A DNA stretch of 64,000 nt from JAEZHK01 sp040768845. GTDB lineage: Bacteria; Bacillota; Clostridia; Christensenellales; Aristaeellaceae. This document shows positions 1-7,617 of the stretch, piece by piece; positions within the stretch are counted from its first letter, which is position 1; each line of letters starts with the position of its first letter. Where the stretch lies: the NCBI GenBank assembly GCA_040768845.1, contig JAXGME010000006.1:1-64000 (forward strand), read 5' to 3'. The position numbers and the translations under genes were made by a program. Under the pieces are notes generated by a model, which saw nothing but the letters and a program-made list of their open reading frames with translations, had not been told where the DNA came from and ran no database searches.

Positions 1-81
1 GCGGTCGACGGGACTTGAACCCGTACTCCTTTCGGAACACGCCCCTCAAACGTGCGCGTATGCCAATTCCGCCACAACCGC
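1..81 (-). tRNA. tRNA-Leu (anticodon GAG), 3' end cut by the window edge
   Basis: On the minus strand the sequence starts GCGGTTGTGG and folds into a cloverleaf. The seven-base acceptor stem pairs GCGGTTG with CGACCGC, including one G-U pair. The anticodon loop TTGAGGG carries GAG, and the long variable arm is typical of class II tRNAs. The T arm contains GGGTTCAAGTCCC. The discriminator base and any CCA would lie before position 1, so the gene is complete except for its last base or bases. A consensus promoter stands just upstream on the same strand. Confidence 0.95.
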
Positions 82-114
82 GTGCATAAAAAAGGTCCAA
101 GGGCGACGAATGAT

Positions 115-143
115 ATTATACCGAACGCCGCCGAGTTTGTCAA
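115..143 (-). promoter_or_regulatory. Promoter of tRNA-Leu
   Basis: Read on the minus strand, TTGACA (143-138) and TATAAT (120-115) are separated by exactly 17 bases. This perfect sigma-70/SigA promoter stands about 34 bases upstream of the tRNA-Leu 5' end at 81. Confidence 0.85.
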
Positions 144-227
144 CCTGCAATTTCATGACGCAGCCCATCGCCCAGGGTTAAGTTTGGCATTTCGCGCCGG
201 CTTTTCCGGGGTTTTACGGGTCGGGGG

Positions 228-256
228 TTTACTTTGGCCGGGGAATGGGGTATAAT
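228..256 (+). promoter_or_regulatory. Probable promoter of the ileS T-box transcript
   Basis: TTTACT (228-233) and TATAAT (251-256) are 17 bases apart. The transcript would start near 263, directly before the T-box leader. The -35 box is imperfect. The stretch between the tRNA promoter and this box shows nothing else. Confidence 0.65.
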
Positions 257-264
257 GACGGAAA

Positions 265-515
265 ACATTTATTCGCGATGAAGGGAAGCGCCCTGCGCCG
301 GGGCCGCGAAGCGAGCCGGGGATTGGTGAAAGCCCGGACGGTCATGCGCATGGGGAATCATCCCGGAGCGGCGGGCTGAACTGTCAGTAAGCCCGGCCGG
401 GTTCGCCCGTTACAGCGGCGGCGCATGTCTGTGCGCCATGAGCGGGCGCGCCATGCGCCAAATTGGGTGGTACCGCGAACCTTCGTCCCAAGCCGGGCGA
501 AGGTATTTTTCTTTT
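265..515 (+). promoter_or_regulatory. T-box leader of ileS, isoleucine specifier
   Basis: The leader has the T-box landmarks. A stem I segment holds GGTGAAAGCCCGG (about 324-336). A specifier ATC followed by A lies at 357-359 and matches isoleucine. The T-box sequence TGGGTGGTACCGCG lies at 464-477. It is followed by a terminator hairpin, ACCTTCG (479-485) with CGAAGGT (498-504), and a T-rich run. Known T-boxes bind uncharged tRNA, form an antiterminator from the T-box bases and let transcription reach the synthetase gene. The ATC specifier and the ileS gene 12 bases downstream agree. The outer boundaries are approximate. Confidence 0.93.
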
Positions 516-527
516 GGAGGGGCTACC

Positions 528-3500
528 ATGATCGAAAAAGCGCCAACCACGCTGGATTTTGTCGGCCGCGAGGCCGAGGTGCTGAAATTCTGGAAGGAGA
601 ACGACATCTTCGGCCAGTCGGTGAAGCTGCGCGAGGGCTGCGAGACGTTCACCTTCTACGACGGCCCGCCCACCGCCAACGGCAAGCCCCACATCGGCCA
701 CATCGAAACCCGGGCCATCAAGGACCTGGTGCCCCGCTATCAGCTGATGAAGGGCAAAAACGTGCTGCGCAAGGCGGGCTGGGACACCCACGGCCTGCCG
801 GTGGAGCTGGAGGTCGAGCGCATGCTGGGCCTGGACGGCAAGGAGCAGATCGAGCGCTACGGCATCGAGCCCTTCATCAAGGCGTGCAAGCAGTCCGTCT
901 GGAAGTACAAGGCCGAGTGGGAGCACATGTCTGACCGCGTGGGCTTCTGGCTGGACATGGACAACCCCTACATCACCTATGAAAACAGCTACATCGAGTC
1001 GGTGTGGTGGTCGCTGAAGCAGGTGTGGGAGAAGGGGCTGCTCTACAAGGGCCACAAGGTGGTGCCCTACTGCCCCCGCTGCGGCACGGCGCTGTCCAGC
1101 CACGAGGTTTCCCAGGGCTATAAGGAAGTCACGGACGATACCGCCTTCGTGCGCTTTGCGGTGAAGGGCGAGAACAATACCTTCTTCTACGCCTGGACCA
1201 CCACGCCCTGGACGCTGCCCTCCAACGTGGCCCTTTGCGTCGGGCCGGACTACGACTACGCGAAATTCCGCCACCACGGCGAAACCGCCATCATGGCCAG
1301 CGCGCTGATCCCCCAGGTGGTGGGCGAGGATGCGGAGATCCTCGAAACCATGAAGGGCCGGGACCTGGTGGGCATGGAGTACGAGCCGCTTTTTGACTTT
1401 GTGCGGGACATCCCCGACAAGCCCGCCTGGCGCGTGGTGGCGGACGACTACGTGACCCTCACCGACGGCACCGGCATCGTGCACATCGCGCCGGCCTTCG
1501 GCGAGGACGACGCCCGCGTGGGCCGCTTAAACGGCCTGCCCTTCGTGCAGCTGGTGGACGCCCGCGGCGTCATGGATGCGCGCACGCCCTGGGCGGGGCT
1601 CACCGTGAAGCAGGCGGACGGGCCCATTATCGAGGACCTGGAAAGGCGCGGCCTTCTGCTGAAAAACGAGCCGCACATGCACAACTACCCCTTCTGCTGG
1701 CGCTGCGATACGCCGCTGATCTACTACGCCCGCTCCACCTGGTTCATCCGCATGACCGCCGTCAAGGAGCAGCTGCAGGCCTCCAACCAGTCGGTCAACT
1801 GGATGCCCGACAACATCAAGGACGGCCGCATGGGCAATTTCATCGACAGCGTGCTGGACTGGGGCCTCTCCCGCGAGCGCTACTGGGGCACGCCGCTGCC
1901 GGTGTGGGTCTGCAAGGACTGTGGCCACGTCCACGTGATCGGCTCCGTCGAGGAGCTCCGGAAGCTCGGCAGGGATGTGCCGGCGGACATTGAGCTGCAC
2001 CGCCCCTACATCGATCAGGTGACGCTTTCCTGCGAAAAGTGCGGCGGCGTGATGAAGCGCACGCCGGAGGTCATCGACTGCTGGTACGATTCCGGCTCCA
2101 TGCCCTTCGCCCAGTGGCACTACCCCTTTGAAAACAAGGAGATGTTTGAGGCGAACTTCCCGGCGGACTTCATCTCCGAGGCCATCGACCAGACCCGGGG
2201 CTGGTTTTACACGCTGCTCGCCATCGGCACGCTGATCTTCGGGCGCTCGCCCTTTGAAAACTGCCTGGTGCTGGGCCACGTGCAGGACAAGGACGGCATC
2301 AAGATGTCGAAGCACAAGGGCAACGTGGTAGACCCCTGGGAAGTGCTGGACAAGCAGGGCGCCGACGCCGTGCGCTGGTACTTCTATTCCGCGGGCGCGC
2401 CCTGGCTGCCCAGCCGCTTCTCCGGCGACATGGTCAGCGAGGTGCAGCGCAAGTTCATGGGCACCCTGTGGAACACCTACGCCTTCTTTACCCTCTACGC
2501 CTCCATCGACGGCTACGACCCGACGGGCGAAAAGGCCGCCCCGGGCGACTTCTCGCTGATGGATCGGTGGGTACTCTCCCGACTCAATACGCTGGTGGAC
2601 TTCGTGGACCGGGGCCTTGCGGACTACAGGATTACCGAAACCGCCCGCGCCATCGCCGCCTTCACCGACGAGCTGAGCAACTGGTACGTGCGCCGCTGCC
2701 GCGAGCGCTTCTGGGGCAAGGGCCTGGCCGGCGACAAGCTGGCCGCCTTTGAGACCCTCTACACCGTGCTGACCACGCTGACGGGCCTCATCGCCCCCTA
2801 CACCCCCTTCATGGCGGAGAGCATGTACCAGAACCTGGCGGCGAAGAACCCCGGCGCAAGGATGAGCGTCCATCTGACCGACTTCCCGAAGGCCGACCTT
2901 TCCAAGGTGGACTCCGGCCTCGAGGCCGAGATGGAGAAGGTCATCGAAATCGTGCAGCTGGGCCGCGCCTGCCGTGCCACCGCCGGCATGAAGACCCGTC
3001 AGACCGCCAAGACCCTCTACGTCAAGGGCGCTGCCCTCACCCCCGGCATGACGGATCTGGCGGCGGAGGAGCTCAATGTGAAGGCCGTCGCCTTTGTGGA
3101 CGACGCCCGCGCCTTCACCACCTACAAGATCAAGCCGCAGCTGCGCACCGTGGGCCCGAAGTACGGCAAGCTGGTGGGCGCCATCGGCAAGGCGCTGCTT
3201 GCCCTCGACGGCAACGACGTGGTGGACGCCTTCTCCCGGGGCGAAGCGCTGCAATTCGCCGTGGAGGGCACCGCTGTGGAGCTGTCTGCGGCGGATGTTC
3301 TTACCGAGCCCATGCAGAAGCCCGGCTTTGTGGCCGAAACGGAGGGCGGCGTCACCGTGGTGCTGGACACCAACCTCACCCCCGAGCTCATCGAGGAGGG
3401 CTTCGTGCGCGAGGTGATCTCCAAACTCCAGACCCAGCGCAAGGAGGCGGGCCTCGAGGTGACGGACCACATCCTCATCACGCTGGATACCACCCCCAGG

Positions 3501-3644
3501 CTTCGGGATGCGGTGCTCGGCGGCCAGCAGGAGATCCTGCGCGCGGCGCTGGCGGACGGCCTCGCCGTCGCGAAGCCGGAGGGCTTTGTGCGGGAGTGGT
3601 CCATCAACGGCGAGGCGGCCGTCATCGGCATCCGAAAGGCGTAA
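528..3644 (+). CDS. ileS: Isoleucyl-tRNA synthetase, type 2-like
   Basis: The product is 1038 residues and charges tRNA-Ile with isoleucine in the cytoplasm. The class I signature PHIGH lies near residue 54, and the KMSKS loop is present as KMSKHKGN in the last part of the catalytic core. Between them lies a long editing insertion, and a helical anticodon-binding domain follows. The length and the GLPVELEVE and KMSKHKGNVVDPW wording match the eukaryote-like type 2 branch (about 1030-1050 residues), which in other species is linked to low mupirocin sensitivity. The start at 528 is chosen because GGAGGGG lies seven bases upstream. An in-frame ATG at 438 would lie inside the T-box. Expression should follow charged tRNA-Ile through the leader. 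Confidence 0.97.
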   Translation: MIEKAPTTLDFVGREAEVLKFWKENDIFGQSVKLREGCETFTFYDGPPTANGKPHIGHIETRAIKDLVPRYQLMKGKNVLRKAGWDTHGLPVELEVERMLGLDGKEQIERYGIEPFIKACKQSVWKYKAEWEHMSDRVGFWLDMDNPYITYENSYIESVWWSLKQVWEKGLLYKGHKVVPYCPRCGTALSSHEVSQGYKEVTDDTAFVRFAVKGENNTFFYAWTTTPWTLPSNVALCVGPDYDYAKFRHHGETAIMASALIPQVVGEDAEILETMKGRDLVGMEYEPLFDFVRDIPDKPAWRVVADDYVTLTDGTGIVHIAPAFGEDDARVGRLNGLPFVQLVDARGVMDARTPWAGLTVKQADGPIIEDLERRGLLLKNEPHMHNYPFCWRCDTPLIYYARSTWFIRMTAVKEQLQASNQSVNWMPDNIKDGRMGNFIDSVLDWGLSRERYWGTPLPVWVCKDCGHVHVIGSVEELRKLGRDVPADIELHRPYIDQVTLSCEKCGGVMKRTPEVIDCWYDSGSMPFAQWHYPFENKEMFEANFPADFISEAIDQTRGWFYTLLAIGTLIFGRSPFENCLVLGHVQDKDGIKMSKHKGNVVDPWEVLDKQGADAVRWYFYSAGAPWLPSRFSGDMVSEVQRKFMGTLWNTYAFFTLYASIDGYDPTGEKAAPGDFSLMDRWVLSRLNTLVDFVDRGLADYRITETARAIAAFTDELSNWYVRRCRERFWGKGLAGDKLAAFETLYTVLTTLTGLIAPYTPFMAESMYQNLAAKNPGARMSVHLTDFPKADLSKVDSGLEAEMEKVIEIVQLGRACRATAGMKTRQTAKTLYVKGAALTPGMTDLAAEELNVKAVAFVDDARAFTTYKIKPQLRTVGPKYGKLVGAIGKALLALDGNDVVDAFSRGEALQFAVEGTAVELSAADVLTEPMQKPGFVAETEGGVTVVLDTNLTPELIEEGFVREVISKLQTQRKEAGLEVTDHILITLDTTPRLRDAVLGGQQEILRAALADGLAVAKPEGFVREWSINGEAAVIGIRKA

Positions 3645-3674
3645 GAAGCGCCGGCAGGCGCGGGGAGGCGCGGC

Positions 3675-4496
3675 ATGACCATTCTGGAGCGGTTTGTGCG
3701 GTCCAAGACCGGGCGTCCGGAGGACTGCGAGGACATCCTCTTTATGGGCGAACACTTCGCCGCCGTCATTGACGGCGCCACCGCCCGGACGGGCGCCCGC
3801 TTTGGCGGCGTGACGGCCGGGCGGCGGGCCGCGCTCCTGGCGCACTCTGCCCTTGAAACGCTGCCCGGGAACGCGGACCTTCCCCAAACCCTGCGGCACC
3901 TGACGGCGGCATTCGCCGGGTACGCCCGCGAAGCCGGACTCTCGCTGGAGGACGGCGAACGCCCGTCGGCCGCCGCCGCGATCTACAGCCGGCGGCGGCG
4001 CGAGGTATGGCTCATCGGGGACTGCCGCTGCCGGATCGGCGAGATCGAGTACGATAACCCCAACGGCATTGACCGCGCCGTCGCCGGCGCCCGCAGTCTC
4101 CTCAATCAGGCCGAGCTGGAAAAGGGGCGGACGGCGGCCTCTATCATGGCCCACGACCCTGGAGCGGAATTCATCCGCCCGCTTTTGATGGCGCAGTTCC
4201 GGTTCCAGAACCGCGCGCCGGGGTCCGCGGGCGGCTACGGCTATTCGGCCATCGACGGACGGGAGATCCCCCCTTCCCTGGTGCGGACGGTGCGGCTGCG
4301 CCCGGAGGACTGCGAGCTTTCCCTGGCTTCCGACGGATACCCGGTGCTGGCGGACACGCTGGCCGGGTGCGAGCGGGCGCTGGCCGACCTCCTCGCGGCA
4401 GACCCGCTGTGCATTTTTGTCAACCGGGGCGTGAAAGGACTGCGGCCCGGGCTTGAATCCTACGATGACCGGGCGTACCTGCGCCTCGCGCCGTGA
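3675..4496 (+). CDS. PP2C-like protein phosphatase family protein
   Basis: This 273-residue protein keeps the spaced acidic motifs of PP2C (PPM) phosphatases: VIDGAT near residue 36, LIGDCRCRIG near 118 (the usual VGDSR motif), LASDGYPVL near 222 and YDDRAYL near the C-terminus. In PP2C enzymes these aspartates hold the two metal ions. It has no signal peptide or membrane segment, so it is probably cytosolic. It follows ileS by 30 bases with GGGGAGG before the ATG and probably shares its transcript. It is more divergent than the clear PrpC at 35511, so the substrate is unknown and it could be a non-protein phosphatase or a binding protein. Confidence 0.72.
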   Translation: MTILERFVRSKTGRPEDCEDILFMGEHFAAVIDGATARTGARFGGVTAGRRAALLAHSALETLPGNADLPQTLRHLTAAFAGYAREAGLSLEDGERPSAAAAIYSRRRREVWLIGDCRCRIGEIEYDNPNGIDRAVAGARSLLNQAELEKGRTAASIMAHDPGAEFIRPLLMAQFRFQNRAPGSAGGYGYSAIDGREIPPSLVRTVRLRPEDCELSLASDGYPVLADTLAGCERALADLLAADPLCIFVNRGVKGLRPGLESYDDRAYLRLAP

Positions 4497-4547
4497 CGGC
4501 AGGCCCGGACGAGCGCCAGAAATATCGTCAATTTTTCAATTCAAGCA

Positions 4548-4576
4548 TTGCGCTTCGGCGTGGGTTGTGTTATAAT
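4548..4576 (+). promoter_or_regulatory. Promoter of tRNA-Ser
   Basis: TTGCGC (4548-4553) and TATAAT (4571-4576) are 17 bases apart. The expected start lies about 65 bases before the tRNA. Confidence 0.7.
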
Positions 4577-4648
4577 ACCGCTCGTTGACGGCGCGACCGC
4601 CGCCCGGAACCGGCACGCGGTGCCGGCGCCAAAAACCTCATAGCACGT

Positions 4649-4741
4649 GGAGAAGTCGCCTAGCTTGGTCGAGGGCGCGCGACTGGAAATCGCGTAGGCG
4701 TCAAAAGCGTCTCGAGGGTTCGAATCCCTCCTTCTCCGCCA
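4649..4741 (+). tRNA. tRNA-Ser (anticodon GGA)
   Basis: The acceptor stem GGAGAAG pairs with CTTCTCC, followed by discriminator G and an encoded CCA (4739-4741). The anticodon loop CTGGAAA carries GGA. The long variable arm (about GGCGTCAAAAGCGTC) is a class II serine feature, and the T arm reads GGGTTCGAATCCC. A consensus promoter precedes it and an intrinsic terminator follows directly. Confidence 0.97.
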
Positions 4742-4744
4742 AAA

Positions 4745-4781
4745 CCCCGGAAACCCAGCGTTTCCGGGGCTTTTCCTTTTT
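4745..4781 (+). terminator. Intrinsic terminator of tRNA-Ser
   Basis: CCCCGGAAA (4745-4753) pairs with TTTCCGGGG (4761-4769) across a seven-base loop. It is followed by a T-rich tract to 4781. Confidence 0.9.
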
Positions 4782-4874
4782 CGGTGATCTCCGCCACCCT
4801 CCGGTTTGCCGCGGTGTTGACCTGCTTCCTTCAAGCTGATGAACCGAGGGGTGCCCGGTTTTCCGGGCGCCCCT
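4782..4874. other. Unassigned structured stretch between tRNA-Ser and topB
   Basis: This is a non-coding GC-rich stretch. GGGGTGCCCGG (4848-4858) and CCGGGCGCCCC (4863-4873) form an 11-bp stem with a TTTT loop. On the minus strand, GCTTGAAGGAAGC forms a small hairpin, and CCCTCGGTT can pair with AACCGGAGGG. The position after tRNA-Ser is where many Bacillota keep the SRP RNA, and GGAAGCAG recalls its apical loop. However, the full SRP core motif is absent and the strand is opposite to that of the tRNA. The long stem may simply end topB transcription, although no T tract follows on that strand. Confidence 0.35.
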
Positions 4875-6992
4875 TCACTTTGTTTCTCCCCCCGGCGCGG
4901 GCCGCAACGCGCCCTTTACCAGCGCGTACTCGGTGCCCCCTGCCGTTATGCGGCCGCCCTCAAGGAGCGCGCGCATCGCCGCCGCGTCAATCCCGGCCAG
5001 CCCCGCCCCTTTCAGCGCGTCCTTCCACACGGTAAACCCGCATCCTTCCTTCCAGCGGGAGCAGCCGAAGGCGCGGCTGTTCTCCGTCACCTCGCCCTGC
5101 CCGCAGACGGGGCACTTCACGCCCAGCTTCTGGGATTTGGGCTTTGACGCGCCCTTCGCGCCGCGCCGCCCCTTCGCCGGTTCGCGCTCAAAACGGGCCT
5201 CCGGCGCCCGCTGCGCCGCCTCCACCAGAAACGCGCCGTAGCGCCGGATGCCCTCCATGAACCGCGCGGCGAGCAGCGCGTTCTTCTCGGCGTCCTGCTG
5301 CCCCGCGATGTCGTTGAGCGCCTTTTCCCAGCGCCCGGTGGTCTCCGGCGAGGCAATCTCCTCCGGCACCACCCCGATCAGCCCCCGGCCCTTTTCGGTG
5401 GAAACAAGCGCCTTGCCCCGCCGCGACACGTACCCCACCTCGATCAGCCGCTCGATGACGGCGGCGCGGGTGGCGGGGGTGCCCAGACCCGAGGCCTTCA
5501 TCCGCTCCCGCAGCGCCTCGTCCTCGATCAGCCTGCCCGCGTGCTCCATCATCGCCAGGAGCGACGCGTCCGTGTGGGGCGCGGGCGGCCTGGTCTTCTG
5601 CGCCTTGACGGAGACGCCCTTCACCGGGCGCGTCTCGCCGGGGACGACCCCGGGCACCCGCGGAAGGGCCTTCTCCTCCGGCTGATCCCTGTACAGCGCG
5701 CGCCAGCCCTCGGCCCTGGGCGTGGCGCCGCTGGTCCTGAAGGCGTGCGGCCCCACGCGGGTGAGAATCTCCGCCGACTCGTACTCGTAATCCGGGCAAT
5801 AGGCGGCGATCAGCCGCCGCGCGATCAGGTCGAACACCTTTTTTTCCGGCTCCGGCAGGCGGTCAGCGCCCGCCTTGGCGCCGGTGGGGATGATGGCGTG
5901 GTGGTCTGTGACCCGCGCGTCGTTAAACACCCGGCCGAAGGCGACGGGCTTCGAAAGCGCGCCCGCCACGAAGGGCTGGTAGGCCTCCGGCAGCGCGTCC
6001 ATCGCCCGCCTCGCGCCGGAGATCATGTCCCTGGGAAGAAAGCGGCTGTCGGTGCGGGGATAGGTGATGAGCTTGTGGGTTTCGTACAGCGCCTGCGCGA
6101 TCTTCAGCGTCTTCGCCGCGGACAGGCCGAAGAGGCGGTTGGCGTCCCGCTGCAGGCTGGTCAGATCGTACAAAAGCGGCGGCGGCGTCTTTTTCAGCTC
6201 GCGCGACGCCTCCGCCACCACGCCGGTGCCACCCGCCGTCTCCGCCTTGATCTTCTTCGCGGCGGCCTCGTCGTAGGTGCGGGTCTCCTTCGTTTCCGGG
6301 TCCAGCCACAGCCCTTCGTAGTCGCCGAAATCCGCGCGAATCTCCCAGTAAGGCCTGGGCGCAAAGGCGGCGATCTCGGCGTCCCGCTGTACGATGAGCT
6401 TCAGCGTGGGCGTCTGCACGCGGCCCACCGAGAGCAGCGCGTCATAGCGCACCGTAAAGGCGCGGGAGGCGTTCATGCCCACCAGCCAGTCCGCCTCGGC
6501 GCGGCAGCGGGCGCTTCTGTACAGCGCGTCGTAGGCGGAGGCGGGCGCGAGGTTTTTCATCCCCTCCCGAATCGCCTGGTCCGTCATCGAGGAGATCCAC
6601 AGCCGCAGAACCGGCTTTTTGCAGCCCGCCTGGTCGTAGATCAGCCGGAAGATCAGCTCGCCCTCGCGGCCGCTGTCGGTGGCGCAGATGACGCGGACGA
6701 TGGCTTCGGCCTTCATCCATTTTTTGATGGCGGAAAACTGGGCGCGGGTCTTGGGCAGCACCTTGGCGGGGATCTTTTCCGGCAGGATCGGCAGGTCCTC
6801 CCGCCGCCATTTTTTGTATCGGGGGTCAATCTCGTCCGGATCGCACAGCTTTACCAGGTGGCCCAGCGCCCATGTGACCACGTAGCCGCCCCCGGTGAAG
6901 GCGCCCTCGGCCCGGGTTTTTGCGCCCACCACCCGCGCGATGTCCCGCGCCACGGAGGGCTTTTCGGCCACGATTAGCGTATCGTCAGCCAT
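4875..6992 (-). CDS. topB: DNA topoisomerase III
   Basis: This 705-residue type IA topoisomerase relaxes and decatenates DNA through a transient 5'-phosphotyrosine link. The N-terminal Toprim domain starts with LIVAEKPSVARDIA, and its acidic motif appears as ATDSGREGE near residue 105. The motif SVGRVQTPTL follows, and the active-site tyrosine sits in LITYPRTDSR near residue 315. The C-terminus carries one four-cysteine zinc ribbon (CPVCG, then two Cys about 15 residues on). The lysine- and glycine-rich linker before it is typical of clostridial TopB. Its start overlaps the stop of the small membrane-protein gene upstream by 8 bases, so the two are probably translationally coupled. Confidence 0.95.
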   Translation of the reverse strand: MADDTLIVAEKPSVARDIARVVGAKTRAEGAFTGGGYVVTWALGHLVKLCDPDEIDPRYKKWRREDLPILPEKIPAKVLPKTRAQFSAIKKWMKAEAIVRVICATDSGREGELIFRLIYDQAGCKKPVLRLWISSMTDQAIREGMKNLAPASAYDALYRSARCRAEADWLVGMNASRAFTVRYDALLSVGRVQTPTLKLIVQRDAEIAAFAPRPYWEIRADFGDYEGLWLDPETKETRTYDEAAAKKIKAETAGGTGVVAEASRELKKTPPPLLYDLTSLQRDANRLFGLSAAKTLKIAQALYETHKLITYPRTDSRFLPRDMISGARRAMDALPEAYQPFVAGALSKPVAFGRVFNDARVTDHHAIIPTGAKAGADRLPEPEKKVFDLIARRLIAAYCPDYEYESAEILTRVGPHAFRTSGATPRAEGWRALYRDQPEEKALPRVPGVVPGETRPVKGVSVKAQKTRPPAPHTDASLLAMMEHAGRLIEDEALRERMKASGLGTPATRAAVIERLIEVGYVSRRGKALVSTEKGRGLIGVVPEEIASPETTGRWEKALNDIAGQQDAEKNALLAARFMEGIRRYGAFLVEAAQRAPEARFEREPAKGRRGAKGASKPKSQKLGVKCPVCGQGEVTENSRAFGCSRWKEGCGFTVWKDALKGAGLAGIDAAAMRALLEGGRITAGGTEYALVKGALRPAPGGETK

Positions 6993-7467
6993 TCTCGCTC
7001 CAGGGGGCGGCCTGGCTCATCCGGCTGCCCAATACGTAATATTCGATCCACACATCCCGCTTCGCGTCGCTGCCGGCGGCGGTCAGGAGCACCGCCGTCA
7101 CCTCCGCCGCACCAAAGGGGCCCACGTCCGTGGGCGTGGCCAGAAGGGCCACGTCGTCCTCCGTAGGCGCCAGCCGGATGCGCACCCAGTCCGCCTTGAG
7201 AATGCCCGGGTTTTTGATCCGGGCGCGGTAGGTGACCAGCTCATACCTGGCCGGGTCCGGCTCGGACACCTTTTTGAACTGGTCGGAACCCATGTCGCCG
7301 GAGAGGATCGCGCCGGCGATGGTGTTGAAGGCGGCCGGCTCTTCCGTCGCCGCCTGAACGAGTACGCCGGCCACCGACGCCCGGAGGTTCGTCCCCGCCA
7401 GCAAAAGGATGATGACCGCCAGCGCCGCCATCGTCACAATGGTCAGCACTCTTGCCAGTCTGCGCAT
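6985..7467 (-). CDS. Membrane-anchored protein of unknown function
   Basis: The start at 7467 is preceded by a GGGGGTG ribosome site. It gives a 160-residue protein with an arginine-rich N-terminus and one hydrophobic segment (about residues 9-25), followed by an extracytoplasmic domain of about 130 residues. That domain looks like a beta-rich fold (YRARIKNPG, WVRIRLAP, DVWIEYYVLG), as in proteins that carry a small Ig-like or DUF-type module, but I do not recognise the family. It is the first gene of a two-gene unit with topB and runs divergently from polA. Longer upstream extensions would run through the polA promoter and are rejected. Confidence 0.7.
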   Translation of the reverse strand: MRRLARVLTIVTMAALAVIILLLAGTNLRASVAGVLVQAATEEPAAFNTIAGAILSGDMGSDQFKKVSEPDPARYELVTYRARIKNPGILKADWVRIRLAPTEDDVALLATPTDVGPFGAAEVTAVLLTAAGSDAKRDVWIEYYVLGSRMSQAAPWSENG

Positions 7468-7555
7468 CAAAACCGCACCCCCGTGGAAGCATTTTCTATA
7501 CATTCTACCATGCGCCGGCGCGCCTGTCCATATGCGGAGCGCCGCGGACGGGAGG

Positions 7556-7584
7556 TTGTAATCGCCGCGGTTTTCGTTTATAAT
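7556..7584 (+). promoter_or_regulatory. Promoter of the polA operon
   Basis: TTGTAA (7556-7561) and TATAAT (7579-7584) are 17 bases apart. The inferred start near 7591 leaves a leader of about 27 bases, which includes GGGAGGGAGG before the polA ATG at 7618. Confidence 0.75.
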
Positions 7585-7617
7585 AAGGTATTGTATCATA
7601 GGGAGGGAGGCGGCCCC

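Noticed and set aside
1527..4154. Very long minus-strand open frame (875 codons) across ileS
   Set aside because: It is a shadow of the GC-rich third positions of ileS and the PP2C-like gene. The His/Gly/Arg/Val-rich translation has no domain, and the plus-strand genes are clear.
4782..4874. Calling this stretch a confident SRP RNA (ffs)
   Set aside because: The conserved core around the GGAA tetraloop is not present; only position and an 8-base match support it, so it is kept as unassigned.
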